Shown: positions 46,750-58,656 of the stretch, in pieces
Numbering within the stretch: the first letter of the stretch is position 1
Layout of the letters: each line of letters begins with the position of its first letter
Source of the DNA: Artemia franciscana
Taxonomy: Eukaryota; Arthropoda; Branchiopoda; Anostraca; Artemiidae
Reading direction: 5' to 3'
Length of the DNA stretch: 64,000 nucleotides
Assembly: GCF_032884065.1 (NCBI RefSeq)
Contig: NC_088872.1
Location: 35,994,917-36,058,916 of the forward strand
Notes under the pieces: generated by a model
Databases searched by the model: none
Told to the model about the DNA's origin: nothing
Seen by the model: the letters and a program-made list of their open reading frames with translations, nothing else
Made by a program: the position numbers and the translations under genes

Positions 46750-47410
46750 GGCTCTTATGGAGAAATTGGTTAATTAAGTGGATAATGCGTGGTTTCTGGA
46801 AAACAGGGAAGGAGTTATCGGATCGAGCTGAAATTTCGCGGATAGGCTCCTGGGCCGTAGAGGACCTTAACTTGTGAATTTCAGCCCGATCGGACAACGT
46901 TAAAGGGGGGGTGGGGGGTTGGGGGGTCGAAACTTTCGGGGGGTTAAGATTTTCCTACGAAACTTTCAAGGAAACTTACTCGGAGAATTCCGCATCGAAT
47001 GAGTCTTCGTACACCCAGATCCGATGTCGGCTGTGACCTGTAGGCGTCGAGGAAAAAAAAGAGTATGGAGATTAAGTGGCTATGCGTGGTTTCTGGAAAA
47101 CAGGGAAGGATTTATCGGATCGAGCTGAAATTTCGCGGATAAGCTCCTGGGCCCTAGGGGACCTTAACTTGTGAATTTCAGCCCGATCGGACAACGTTAA
47201 AGGGGAGCTGGGGTTGGCGGGTCGAAACTTTCGGCCAGATTTTCCCCATGAAGAAAAAGTCGGAGGGGGGTGAAATTTGGCAGGTTTCTTAGTTGGAGCT
47301 CGGGCTACGAAATGCATCCCTTCCCATCCCTCTGCAACCACTGGAACCGAAGATCTCTTAACATTGTCGTGGTTCGCCTCTTTATAGAGGCATGAGTGTG
47401 CCTCCTTGAT
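46750..47410. repeat. Repeat block downstream of copy B (one and a half units)
   Basis: A partial unit at 46785-46940 and a full one at 46940-47410 are homologous to 45060-45565. The 130-codon minus ORF 47072-47464 runs through the repeat and I do not regard it as a gene. Confidence 0.75.
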
Positions 47411-47923
47411 TTGTTCCCCTAATAATATAAAGCAACCGGTATTTAGTGGGGAAGATTTTAACATATTAGGAAAAACTGAAATTAAAAAAAGACAGGCTTT
47501 GGTGAAAAGGAGAAATGTAGTATAAGAGGAGGAAGGCTCGGGGCTCAGTTTATCTATATATGTGATTTTAGCGAGATAATTGACTATTTACGGGAAAATA
47601 TCATCACAAAACAGTATTCGAATAAATTGTCTGACAACCATGGACCAGAGGTATCAGGCCCTGTCTAAAAAAAAAAAATAAAATAAATAAAACTAAACGT
47701 TTACAAATACAGAATATCAACAAAAGAACATACTAATTCAGCTATGATATAGATTCTTTACAATACCTGAATAACTTCTTTATAGTGAAATTAACACTTC
47801 ATGATGGTTAAAATTAGCGAAGTATTTTTTTTTAACATATCTAGCAACTTTCTCAATATATATGCATCTAAAACACATCTTTTGCGACTTGAACTGGTTT
47901 TACAATTACTTAAAATCTAAATC

Positions 47924-47925
<2 letters not shown>
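47411..47925. other. No gene recognised
   Basis: AT-rich; no repeats or ORFs of interest. Confidence 0.5.
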
Positions 47926-48133
<208 letters not shown>

Positions 48134-48134
48134 A

Positions 48135-48918
48135 TCCCTGGTTTTCGGGATTTTAACAAATTCCAATCTCCGTTGTTCTCCAAAAGATACATCTTTTTTT
48201 GCAAGGATGCTACACTTGAAACGTCAAGTTCCCAAATTTTAAAATAAAGTATGGTAAATCGGCAGATAGTTAAAATTTTGACTGCAAATATTTTTATGAA
48301 TATCAGATAAATTTTAGCCTACTGGTAATCATTGCTAATTTTTAGAATTAAAATTCATAGAGGCCAACGTTTGAAATTTAAAGCTACTCCCCCCCCCCGA
48401 AAAGTGTAGAACAAAAATGACATTTTTTTTGCTTAACGAAGCTTAGTAGTAGTAATCAAAATCAATTTATCTGATTTAAAATGTTGTGTAAAGTTTTTGG
48501 CTTGAAAAGGTTTGTCTTCGTTGAACGTCAGTACTCATAACTTTCAATTGAAGCATTTTTCTTTTTTGGCATTTTTTCACAAAACCCATTTCTTTTTCTT
48601 CGAGGATACCGATTATACTACGTATATACTACGTTATAGTCTATTATACTACGTTAAGTCTTATCCATAGTTTAGCAGATAATAACTCGTCACACTTTTT
48701 TTTAGACAAAGCCAGGCCTCGAGACCCAGGCTTCCTTATATTGGAGGAATTTTCATGATATCTGCAATGACTTTAATATAATTTGTCTGTTATTTGAATT
48801 TGGGCCTCCCCCAAAAATGTGATACCCCGACAAAAAAAAATCATGGAGGTTACCCGTGCCTATAAAAAAACCTGAAAGAAAAACAATTTTATCAGACTTT
48901 TGCATATAGCCTAATGCT
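48135..48918. other. No gene recognised
   Basis: AT-rich; no family recognised. A short ACTACGTATA / TATACTACGTTA repetition occurs at about 48616-48660. Confidence 0.5.
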
Positions 48919-48926
48919 ATACCTGT

Positions 48927-49079
48927 CAAAGGCGGACCTTGAGTAAAATCTTGGAGGGGACGCCTAATGTGACAAGGGCGCTAATACTTGGCTAAATTGA
49001 CAAGTTTATTTCAAAAATTGGAAAAAAAGAAAGAGGGCGCCAGAAAAAATACTGAAGGGACACCCTGGATCTGCCTCTG
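48927..49079 (-). mobile_element. Small hAT-like MITE, 153 bp
   Basis: The ends are CAAAGGCGGACC and GGATCTGCCTCTG. The flanks are 8-bp near-identical repeats ATACCTGT (48919-48926) and ATACCTGG (49080-49087). The interior matches, in reverse, the sub-terminal parts of the 867-bp element at 35876-36742 (GGGCGCTAATACTTGG, AGAAAGAGGGCGCCAG). It is a deletion derivative of that family. Confidence 0.7.
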
Positions 49080-49089
49080 ATACCTGGTT

Positions 49090-50280
49090 CGATTATCGAA
49101 AGGGGAATGGGACACAATTGCGACGGTAGTGATGATTACATTCGTAAGAAGTGGAATGGGGAACTAAACGGTATTCTTCTTTTTTGTCTTTTTTAATGGT
49201 ATTCTTTAGTAGTGTCAATGGAATGATGGTATCATTAAAATGCTTATTACTAAAAGTTAAGGTTTCCTTAGATACACCCTTTCACTTAGAAGTTCAGAAT
49301 TGTTTACGGCGAAACTTTCCTTCGACCTAAATTTTGGCGGTCAGAGCTACGTAATATCGAAACTGCTTACATTATTTCAATAAGTTGCATAACTGCCTCA
49401 TTTATCTTAATCAACATTTCATTCGTCAAGGATTAGGGAACTCGCTTGACGCAAATCTCAAAAAAGCTTATTCATACACACCTTTCAAAGCATTGAAACT
49501 ATCCGCAACGGGAGCAGAATAAAAACTAATTCCAAGTGTTAACTAATAGCCAAGTACTTTCATTGCAGTAAATAAATTTAAAACCCGAGTAGTAACAAGC
49601 ATACTCCCAACAATCAGTGCTTCCGATAGGTTCATCGCAGGAAGAACTTTTAAAATGATCCTTTTTGTTAGTAGCATACAATGTAAAAATGTTCTTAGCA
49701 ATTTCTCTTTTGGATCAATAATTAAGAAACCTTTAAAAGTTGTTGATTTCGAATCAGACACAACTTTCAAGAGACATTGCCAGAACGCTTTATTTATATC
49801 AGGTGTATTTTAGGCAAAAGGAAGACATCAAGAAACAAATGTTTACTTAAATCCTTCATCGCCTTAATTTTTCTTTTTCTTTCAGTAAATGAATAACAGG
49901 AAAGAATTATTCACATTAAAAAAGTACTATTAAAAGATATATAGAAAACTGTAGAAGGCTTAAATAAAGAATTGGTTACTGTCTTTGGCAATACACCTAC
50001 TTAGTATGACGCAATTCCATGTGGTATGAAATAGCTTTAAAGCGACTAATTTAAAATTAAGTATTATTCATAGGCTGTTCCAGTGCCTATCTTATGGTAA
50101 GTTAAGCCATACTGACCAATGGTCTCTCCAAGCCTTTAAAAGTGATAATGGAAAAGCAATGTGGTGTGTAAACAATAATAATTATGTTGTTAGACTGTAA
50201 TATATTAGAGTTATTTTTATGATCCCAAATGTGCATTAATACACACGGCAATACTATAACTGTTTGTTTATATATCCTTT
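49090..50280. other. No gene recognised
   Basis: AT-rich; a 75-codon minus ORF (49543-49770) has ordinary composition but no family I know. Confidence 0.4.
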
Positions 50281-50294
50281 TTAAACTATGGATC

Positions 50295-50548
50295 AACTAC
50301 TACTACTACTAGCGACTTATTGCAGCACCAAGTCTCCTGAGACCAACATAGCCACGTACGCTCCTCCTCCATCCCAAACTAGTCAAAACTTCCCTTTTTA
50401 CACCCTCCAAGAAGTTCCTATTTGCCTTATTTCTTTCCTTGCGACATCCTCCCACCATATTTGGGTGAGATCTGTTTTTTTGTTAGGCCCTAGATGGTTG
50501 GCCAACAGGGACAAACTTTGGCAATCTGTCATCTTTCATCCGTAGAAC
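50295..50548 (-). pseudogene. LINE ORF2 C-terminus, RTE-like, remnant
   Basis: The minus strand encodes RMKDDRLPKFVPVGQPSRA, then in another frame WWEDVARKEIRQIGTSWRV, then back in the first frame EGVKREVLTSLGWRRS and GLRRLGAAISR before a stop at 50309. This order (R-M-x-D-D-R-LPK ... G-R-P-x-x-W-E-D ... W) is the usual end of RTE-like non-LTR polyproteins after the reverse transcriptase. Two frameshifts and one stop (TAA after PSRA) show that it is dead. A short AGT repeat follows at the 3' side (50296-50310). The rest of the element is missing. A second fragment of the same family is at 56600-56795. Confidence 0.6.
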
Positions 50549-50884
50549 GTGTCATAAGAACATCCTTTCTCTCATTATAGCCTAAGAAAGCGGGATTAAA
50601 ATTAACCCCGTAAATTCAGAACTTTCTATAAGTGTGACTAATTTACTATCCCCTCATATTAGTCTTCTTGCTCCCCTTATCATCCTCTTTTCCCGGGCAC
50701 TCAGGATACCCAAGGGTATCTGTGCTTCTCGTTTTTGAAGATGAAATGGAAGAAAGCGTTGAAACAGATTTTTTTTTTAAATACTGAATTTCGACAAACT
50801 CCCTTGTAAAAATAAATATTTATTAATAATAGCAAGAAAACACCCAAACTGTATTTCTCTGTTTTTCTACTTTCATGAAGTAGA

Positions 50885-50960
50885 AGTTTTATCTTGGATT
50901 TACCAACAGGCCCACTAGGGCCAGGCCTAGGGGCGCACAATGTCAGGGGGTGCAATAAAT
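50885..50960 (+). mobile_element. Single end of a hAT-like element
   Basis: GGATTTACCAACAGGCCCAC, TAGGGCCAGGCCTAGGGGCG and CAATGTCAGGGGGTGC resemble the terminal region of non-autonomous hAT elements. No partner end or target duplication was found. Confidence 0.3.
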
Positions 50961-51025
50961 TATCACTGAGTGATAATTTTTTTCACTATCGCTGAAGTAG
51001 CAGGTTTGCACCGCTGCCGCGCTGC

Positions 51026-51412
51026 CTATTCACAGAAAAGTGACTTCAAAACAACACAGGAATTCCCAGGCCACTTATAAGCTTTTTGATGTCTCCCAAG
51101 AATGGCAGCTGTTACTTCGGTATCACCCCTCTCTTTTATTACTATTGACTCATCAGTTGCAATCTGTTCAGTGCTTCCACTAACCCCGAATTTTTGGGGG
51201 ATTCCCCGAAAATCCTGCAAAAAGGGAGCGGCAAAAGTGCTTGGGCCAAGGAGCTTTAAAGCTTTAAATACAGCACTGTTTATCGTGCAAAAAAAAATAT
51301 TTTCTGAATTCCCACCACCAATTTGTTTGTATGCATTAGAAGCACCTTTATTTCCTAAAGAATTGGAAGACAACATACTTGTAAAAGTAATTTTCAGAAA
51401 TTTGACTTGCAC
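51026..51412 (-). CDS. Orphan ORF of 128 codons, function unknown
   Basis: An open minus-strand frame starts at a GTG (51412) and ends with a stop at 51026; an overlapping plus frame of 106 codons exists. The sequence has mixed composition (LSSNSLGNKGASNAYKQIGG ... LLGPSTFAAPFLQDF ... ERGDTEVTAAILGRHQK) and no feature I recognise. There is no ATG near the start and no clear splice acceptor. It adjoins the hAT-like end at 50885-50960 and may be internal sequence of that element. A real gene cannot be excluded. Confidence 0.25.
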   Translation of the reverse strand: MQVKFLKITFTSMLSSNSLGNKGASNAYKQIGGGNSENIFFCTINSAVFKALKLLGPSTFAAPFLQDFRGIPQKFGVSGSTEQIATDESIVIKERGDTEVTAAILGRHQKAYKWPGNSCVVLKSLFCE

Positions 51413-51696
51413 GTGGTTTTAAATCCCTTTATTTCTAGTCCTTGCGCCAAAACGGCAAATGGTAAAACAATACTGTTCTAAAAAAAATACTGTTCACCTA
51501 ACAGAGCCTAAGCCTTTATAGTACTGTTTCTTTCTATCTCTCCTAAGCATACATGACCATTGAATATTGATCTTGAAACATTTTGTGATAAATGGATTAT
51601 ACCAATATTCTTTGTCAAATCTGTAGGCTAAAGCTTACGAAAATAATTATAAACAAACGAACAAAACCGAAGTCTCTTGACTATAGATTAAAACCA

Positions 51697-51930
51697 AATT
51701 AAAAAAACAAGTTTTTTTTAACTGAAAATATTGATCAACATTAAAACACCAAAATAACACAAACTAACTCTTGAAACACAAGGGCCGTTTTATGAGAATA
51801 ATAAGCTTCTTTTAAAAGTTAAATAAAACTTCGCGTAAGGAATGAGGTACTGAGGAGGGGCAAGCCCCACGAAGGTCTTCAATGGGAAGTAAAGAGCGAA
51901 GTTGAAACTTAAAAAGAACGAAAATTATTA
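51697..51930 (+). repeat. R2 tail fragment, diverged
   Basis: AACAAGTTTTTTTTAACTGA, GATCAACATTAAAACACC and TGAGGTACTGAGGAGGGG mark a shortened tail foldback. Confidence 0.6.
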
Positions 51931-52075
51931 CTTGGATGTGTCACTCCACGGACCAGAACATGTTAATGAATCTAGTGCCAATAAATCAACTGTTGATATT
52001 TCCCTGTGTTTCTAGAATTACAGAAAACTAGCGCTTTAGTGAAAACACAAAAGCCAAGTATAAAAAACAAGAATA

Positions 52076-52690
52076 TCAAACAGTCCGTGGACACGAGCTT
52101 AAGTAAGTAGTGACTCAATAGTAGCGGAAACTCTAAAAATCGGAATTTTGATACTAATAGATACATCAAAAGAATCGGATTTTTATACTATTTTCAAATA
52201 TTTAAGTTTCATCGAGTTTTAATTTTACCCATCAAAAGTTGCGAGCCTGAAAAAGTTTGACTTATTTTCCAGAAAGGGGGAAATACCCCTAAAATCTTAA
52301 TGAAAATGAAACCATCAGATTCAGCTCCAGGAATTTCAAATTCAGGAATTTTAAATTTTTTTGCCAGAAGAAAGATTACGAATGCGTGTTTATTTGTTGT
52401 TGTTGTTGTTTTTTGTTTTTTTTTCGGGGGTGATTGCAACTAGTGGCCCTTGAATATCGCAAGAGAGCTCATTCAAACTGAAATTAAAAGTTCTAGTGCC
52501 CTTTTTAAGTGACCGAGAAAATTGGAGGGCTTAGTCCCCTCCTACGTCCATTTTTCCCAAAATCACACGATTAAAATTTTGAGATAGCCATTTTGTTTAC
52601 CATAGTCTAAAAATCTAATAAATATGTCTTCGAAGATGACTTAGTCCCCACACATTCCCCGGGCGTAGGGCTAAAAGTTCAAACGACCGG
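52076..52690 (+). repeat. R2 head half, forward
   Basis: It starts TCAAACAGTCCGTGG and runs through the R2 body to CCCCGGGCGTAGGGCT. It meets the reverse copy at about 52695. Confidence 0.7.
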
Positions 52691-52699
52691 TCAAAGAGG

Positions 52700-53200
52700 A
52701 GGACCTATCTGCCCCCAAATATTTTTGGTCGCTTAAAAAGGGCAGTAGAACTTTTGATTTCTGATAAATGAATCATCTCTAGATCTTCTAGGATATCTGG
52801 TTTGATAGGATTATCCCTGGAAAAAAACATAAAAAAATAAAAATAAAAAACGTGCATCTCTGATCTTTCTTCTGGCAAAAAATGAAAAATGTCATATTTG
52901 TATATATAGGAGCTTGGAACCCCTACGAGATGGTTCTCTGATATGCTGAATCTGATTTTATCATTTTCATTAGGATCATCTGAAAGTCTTGGGAAGTCTT
53001 CTTCCTTTTTCAAAAATTAGGAAAATATTCTCATGCTCGTAACTATTGATGCGTAACATGAAACTTGATGAATTTTATATATTTTGAATAAGCATCAAAA
53101 TTCGATCTATCTATTTTTGACGTATCTATTTTCATCAAGACTCTGTTTCATAAAGATTTTGGTTACTATTGAGCCGCTACCATGAACTATTTGATAGTTA
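52700..53200 (-). repeat. R2 head half, reverse
   Basis: In reverse order, from GGTCGCTTAAAAAGGGCAGT to TGAGCCGCTACCATGAACTA. With the forward half next to it, it forms an imperfect 1.1-kb inverted repeat. A diverged tail piece follows at 53215-53330. Confidence 0.7.
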
Positions 53201-53504
53201 TTAGAACTTTATTTTGATTTAATGAGAAGTAAAGTTTTTTCAATGGAAAGTAAGAAATGTAATGAAACTTAAGTTGAAATTAAATTACTCCAAATATGAA
53301 GGAAGCTGTTAACTCTCTCAATAATATACTATTGATGGAGCGCAAGGCCTTATTCGGGGCTAGAATTAGGTGGGTTTGAACCCCCTACCCGGAAAAGTTG
53401 TTCCGACTTGTAAAAACATAATAAATATCTTCTCTTTTTTTTGGCAATCCTATCCACCTGAAAAAATGACCATTCTCTCTCCCGTCCCTGAACAAAATTA
53501 AATA

Positions 53505-55198
53505 AAATAAAAAAAACAAGTTTTTTTTAACTGAAAACAAGGAGCGACATTAAAACTTAAAACGAACAGAAATTGCTTCGTATGTGAAAGGGGCTGCCTC
53601 CTCATCAACACCCCGCTCTTTATGCTAAAGTTTGACTCTTTCTCTTAACTCTACTTTTTAAAACAGTAAAAAACTTTAGCGTAAAGAGCGGAGCGTTGAT
53701 GAGGAGGCAGCCCCTTTCACATACGAAGTAATTTCTGTTCGTTTTAAGTTTTAATGCCGCTCCTTACTTTCAGTTAAAAAAAACTTTTTTTTATTTGATT
53801 TCTGAACGTTTTTGAATCAACGCATGTTTTGATTTTGGCTCTCCGCAGATGAATAATTAAAACGAAATTTGCATATTTGTTTTTTTGGCTAAATGGCTTT
53901 CTCATAGTTTTGATCGAAAAATTTTAAGAAAAAAGGAGCGAGGAAGGAGGCCTAGTTGCCCTCCGATTTTTTGGTCACTTAAAAAGGCAACTAGAACTTT
54001 TAATTTTTTACGAATGTTTTTATTAGTAAAAGATATACATAACTCACAAATTAGCTTACGTAACGAACTTCTGTATTCTCATGTTTTAATTAAGTATATG
54101 AAGGGTTTCACCCCCTCGTCAGTACCTCGCTCTTTACACTAAAGCTTAAATGTTGTACCTATTTCATAAGAATGACCCCTGAATCATAAAGCCGTAGAAT
54201 AAATAGTTGAAATTACTAAAAATACTTTAGCGTAAAGAGCGAGATATTAGGAGGAGGTGAGCCCCTCATATGCGTAATAATTTCTGTTCGTTTTAAGTTT
54301 TAATGCTGCTCCTTATTTTCAGTTGATAAAACTTTTTCATATTTATTTTTTCATTTTTTTTTAAATAATGCTAGAAAATCCTGCGCTCCCTTCATGGAGA
54401 TTTTCTTCCCCTATGAGAAATTCCTCCATGTAAAGCTCCCCCAACATATCCCCCTCTTCTCAACCCCTCCCCCAACCACAAAATCCCCCTGAAAACGTCG
54501 ATACAATTCACAATCACAATTACTATGTGTAAGCACTGGTCAAAGCTTGTAACTTATAGCCCCTCCCACGGGGACTTTGGGGGAGTATTTCGTCCCCAAA
54601 GACATAGTTATAAAGTTTTTCAGCTACGCAAAATAAGATGACTATCTCAGAATTTTGATCTGGTGACTTTGGGAAAATAATTAGCGTGGGAGGGGGCCTA
54701 GGTGCCCTTCAATTTTTTTGGATACTTGAAAAGGACACTAGAACTTCCAATTTCCGTTAGAATGAGCCCTCTCGCAAGTTTTTAGGACCACTGGGTCGAT
54801 ACGATCACCCCTGGGGAAAAAACAACAAAACAACAAATAAACACGCATCCGTGATCTGCCTACTGGCAAAAATAAAAATTCCACATTTTTGCAGATAGGA
54901 GCTTGAAACTTCTACAGTAGGGTTCTCTGATATGCTGAATCAGATGGTGTGATTTTCGTTAAGATTCTATGAATTTAAGGGGTTGTTTCCTTTTTATTTT
55001 CTAAAATAAGGCAAATTTTCTTAGGCTTGTAACTTTTGATGGGTAAAACTAAACTTAACGAAACTTATATATTTAAAATCAACATTAAAATGCAATTCTT
55101 TTGATATAGCTATTGGTATCAAAATTCCATTTTTTAGAGTTTCGGTTACTATTGAGCCGGGTCGTCCCTTACTACAGTTCTTACCACGAACTGTCTGA
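53505..55198 (-). repeat. R2h: near-complete R2, reverse orientation
   Basis: All modules are present in reverse. The tail foldback is at about 53530-53790, followed by the CTCCGCAGATGAATAATTA module, the CTTTAGCGTAAAGAGCGAG modules, the CATGGAGATTTTCTTCCCC segment, the GGGCCTAGGTGCCC segment, and the head ending in CCACGAACTG at about 55188. It ends ...TCTGA next to TCC. With R2b and R2c it defines the ~1.65-kb family. Confidence 0.8.
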
Positions 55199-55425
55199 TC
55201 CTGGATATAGTCCTGATGGTGTAGTTTAACCTGTACTTTACTTAAATAAAGAAAAAAGAAAAAAAATGCACATTTGATACAATAATATAAGACAGTTTAT
55301 ATCTTAACTTTATCAACTGAACAGAACGAATTGATGAATGCAGAAAAAAAAAATAATTTCCTGAAAAGGATACTTGGTCAGAATTAAAAATGTTTGAAAT
55401 TTCAACATTAAAAGTAAAGATTTTA

Positions 55426-55995
55426 CTTTTTTTTTGTTATTATTATTACAGGCTTTGCGGCTCCTTCACAGGCAATGATATACCACTAGTCCTGGCAATT
55501 ACCTCATTTTCTAATACTGAGGTATTTGTTATACCTTCTCTTGAACGCGTCAAGGGAAGGATTTTCCAGTATTACTTCTGCCGGCAAGCTATTCCATGCT
55601 GTGACCGATTGTCGGACGAAACTCGTTTTCAGATTATTCTTGGCCGGGAGTACCCTGCCCAAGGTGAACTTGACGAGCTGCACTTGGGCAAGTTAGTCGT
55701 AAGGGCTTTGCTCTGTCAAGAACGAGATTTGATAATCGTCTGATAGAGGGTTATACATGTACTTGTAGAAAACCGACATGGACAGCAAGTCGAAGCGTTC
55801 CTGGATCAATTGTTGGGTTTTAACTATTGTGTTGCCAGAGGTTGCTGCACGAACTGCTCGATTTTGAGCCCGTTGGAGTAGAACGATGCAGTTTTTGGTG
55901 CTCCGGTGAAGAGAGGAATGCAGATTCCATGACAGGTCTGATGCACGAAATGAATAGCAGTTGAATAGACTTATCAAGGAGGAGACTTCCATCTT
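55426..55995 (-). mobile_element. 5'-truncated LINE, 3' end with (TAA)n tail
   Basis: It carries the last ~160 codons of a non-LTR reverse transcriptase ORF (see the pseudogene entry), a short 3' UTR of about 55 bp, then GTAATAATAATAAC and an A9 run on the minus strand. A trinucleotide/A tail fits CR1- or Jockey-like LINEs; the clade cannot be fixed from this part. The RT domain is absent, as usual for 5'-truncated copies. Confidence 0.75.
55504..55992 (-). pseudogene. LINE ORF2 C-terminus
   Basis: One minus frame reads SSLHRSTKNCIVLLQRAQNR, AVRAATSGNT, LIQERFDLLSMSVFYKYMYN, LAQVQLVKFTLGRVLP, SFVRQSVTAWNSLPAEV and DAFKRRYNKYLSIRK, with the natural stop at 55504-55506. LQRAQNRAVR, the R-F-D-L-L-S ... 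Y-K-Y-M segment and S-F-x-R-x-x-x-x-W-N-x-L-P are the standard C-terminal signatures of LINE reverse transcriptase proteins. Only one in-frame stop (55693-55695) interrupts it, so it is a fairly young copy compared with the other LINE pieces. Confidence 0.8.
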
Positions 55996-56599
55996 AAGAT
56001 AACATGTAACTTCTTAGAGCAAGAGGATATAATTTTGCTGAGATGTTCAGTCCATGAGATTCAGAGAAAAGTTAACTCCATGTAGGCGTCGTGTATCAAC
56101 TCGTACATTTGCCTTTCCTTTGAAGATGAAATCAGGATGAGCCCTCATATTACACACCTCAGAAATCAGGAGCTCTTTAGTTTGAAGTGACTTTTCATTT
56201 ATAGGAAAAGGCTAATCCAGTGAACTAAAATTTATGTTACTCTGATAACTTCGCCTGAAAAGCTATAACGAAGAAAAGACTTAACTTAGCTACAATTTTA
56301 GTCCGGGATCCTTTCCATCATTTAGATAGTATTGAACTCCGTGCTAAGCGTAAATCAGTATCAGCAAAGTCACGCCTCGTGCCTATTTTTGTGAATAGTG
56401 TTTTGAGTGATTTCTAATGTCTTTTTTTTCTTATTTCTTATGTACTCCACTTCTTTGTTTGTGTTTTTATAGTAGAAAAAAAAAAGAATGAAGACCGAAT
56501 GACGTATAACCCTTTTCAGGCTGTATGTCAAAATTGTTGCTTATGTTTTACGGATTGTTGATGACAGATTGTCATAGATTGTTCCTTTCAGTCATCCAT

Positions 56600-56795
56600 C
56601 TGTGGCCAAACGAGAGAAACGAGAAGGAGGTTGTCCAAGAATGGGACAAGAAGAGATCATTTGCTAGTATTTGAAAGAAAACTTCATGGGAGAGCGTAAA
56701 GAGCAAAGTATTGAACAGGTTGGGTGGAGGCAATGCGCGCAGCATTAAAGCCCTCAGGTGGCTTGATGCGACAGTAAGTGAGTTGTCAGCGGTAG
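56600..56795 (+). pseudogene. LINE ORF2 C-terminus, same family as 50295-50548
   Basis: The plus strand encodes, with frame changes, GGCPRMGQEEII, TSWESVKSKVLNRLGG and ALRWLDATVSEL. This aligns with GTSWRV, VKREVLTSLGWRR and GLRRLGAAISR of the minus-strand fragment at 50.3 kb. The upstream reverse transcriptase is missing. Confidence 0.5.
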
Positions 56796-56899
56796 AATAG
56801 CGAAGATAAAAAAAGAGATTAGTTACCTATGTAACCTATGTAGTTGAGTTGTAAAATGAAACATGCTATAACTTCATTAGATTACACTTGTTTTGTGCT

Positions 56900-57070
56900 T
56901 TCGCAAGCCAATCACATCATTTATTCAATGTATGTCTGAAAGTAAAAGCCAATCAACCCCGGGTTTAAAAATTTGGTGATTCTCCTGTTTAAAATTTCAA
57001 GACAGTAAAAACCTTGAAGAATTAAATTTCGCCTGATTGGCTCTCCTGTACCAAATATTTAAGCCAGTGA
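56900..57070. repeat. CCAAT-motif-bearing imperfect inverted stretch
   Basis: GCCAATCA occurs at about 56909 and 56949 and its complement TGATTGGCT at about 57035. The arms are too imperfect to call a MITE. Confidence 0.25.
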
Positions 57071-57074
57071 GAAG

Positions 57075-58650
57075 AACGCAAAGCTTTTGAGTCACAAGAT
57101 TTTTTACTACAACCTTTACAGCATGGTCACTGAAAAAGTGAGGGTATGAAAAGTCGTAACTGATGTTCAATTATAAGCAGCTTCACAAATCTTTGGAATG
57201 GCGTATTAGAATAATTTTCTAATGCGAATCACTTGAAATAGTAGCACCTGCCCCCTTAGCAACATTCATTCGCCTGCCCAAGATTATAGGTAGGCGTGCC
57301 TTGTTAACATCTCATTCCGGCAATCTAACGGTCCTATGTCAATTTTAATTTCAAAATAATTAAAAACAAAACATTCAGATATGTGTGTTTTTTTTTCTTT
57401 TATATTAAAACCAGAATAGGCAATACAGAAGACAAAGACCTATTCTTTAATTTTTTTTGTGAAGCTACGTCAAAGAACAGCTGTAAACACGTAAACATAA
57501 AACAAATTCAGGAATTGAAGAATATATTTTAATGTTTAAATGGTGGGCAAAACCTTCAGAACCTGTGAAATTTTATGTCCAACAACAGTTTTGAATAAGA
57601 TTTCATTGTAATAGAAAAACTCTCAACTGGTTCTAGTTTTTCTACACACCGTTTATAGCTGCTTTAATTTGGTACATGACCAAAGACAAAGGAAATGAAA
57701 AGATACTGAAGATGTGCAAATTTCAACTTTTTTTAACTAATCAGTTTTAAACGGCCACCCTATAGTTGGCTTCAAAATAGCCTAAAGTTACCTATTGCTG
57801 GCAGAAAACAGTGACTGATTATGTGTGGCTGAATCCTTCCCTTCCCTAAATGGTGCACAAGTTGTTGCTTAATCATCATAAATATTTTCAACTTAATTAC
57901 ATTATTAAGGCCACACAGCCTTTCCGTTTTCGAATTTAAGTAAATGTAAAAATATTGGAAAAACAAGTGCGATATTTAAGCAAGACAGAGGACAACGACA
58001 AAATTTGTCTTACACCCGGAAGGTTTTTCTCAACGGTATAAAATTAAACCAATTGAAATTAGTCTAAAATAAAATTAAAAAAGACAAAGATAATAACACA
58101 GATGATAGAAGAAAAAGATGAAAAACTCATTTTAAAATAAAAATAAATGAAAAAAACGTCACAAGGCCAAGATGTCTACTATTGTAAACGTTAATGTCTC
58201 AATTACTCTTCTGAACTCTTCAAATAAAATTTTAAAATCATGTAAACAAGGCACTGACATTTTGACCTTGTGTTTTCCGTTTCGATCTAACGTCTTTTTC
58301 ATCTTGAAACGAGGAACAGACATCTTGATCTTTTTCGTCATTATTTGGTATAAACAACCGTGTTGTTATCTTACTTGAAAAAATCACATGAAACAAGAGG
58401 ATGTGTTAAGGGACATTCAAATGTTACAGGATATTCACTAAAAAAAACACAAATTCACAAAAAAAAAAATGTAAAAAACTAGTCCAATCTAGGCTAGCCC
58501 ATTGTAATCGCAAAGCTAATCAAAACCTGAATTAGTCACAATTTGTAACTTTTAGTTTGCAGTTTAAGTTTAAGCTTACTTCTAATTGCACTTCCACTTT
58601 GGGATTGCATTAAGGTTTTGTTTACACTTTGATTTTCAAATACTTTCGAT
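57075..58650. other. No gene recognised
   Basis: AT-rich; a weak ~56-bp duplication (GACATTTTGACCTTGTG / GACATCTTGATCTTTTTCG) occurs at 58245-58345. No ORF of interest is seen. Confidence 0.45.
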
Positions 58651-58656
58651 TCGCAT

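Noticed and set aside
47072-47464. 130-codon minus ORF with some homology to 45140-45412
   Set aside because: The similarity is that of the duplicated DNA block; the frames differ in length between copies and no protein family is recognisable.
55390-55743. 117-codon plus ORF
   Set aside because: Antisense shadow of the LINE C-terminus on the minus strand.
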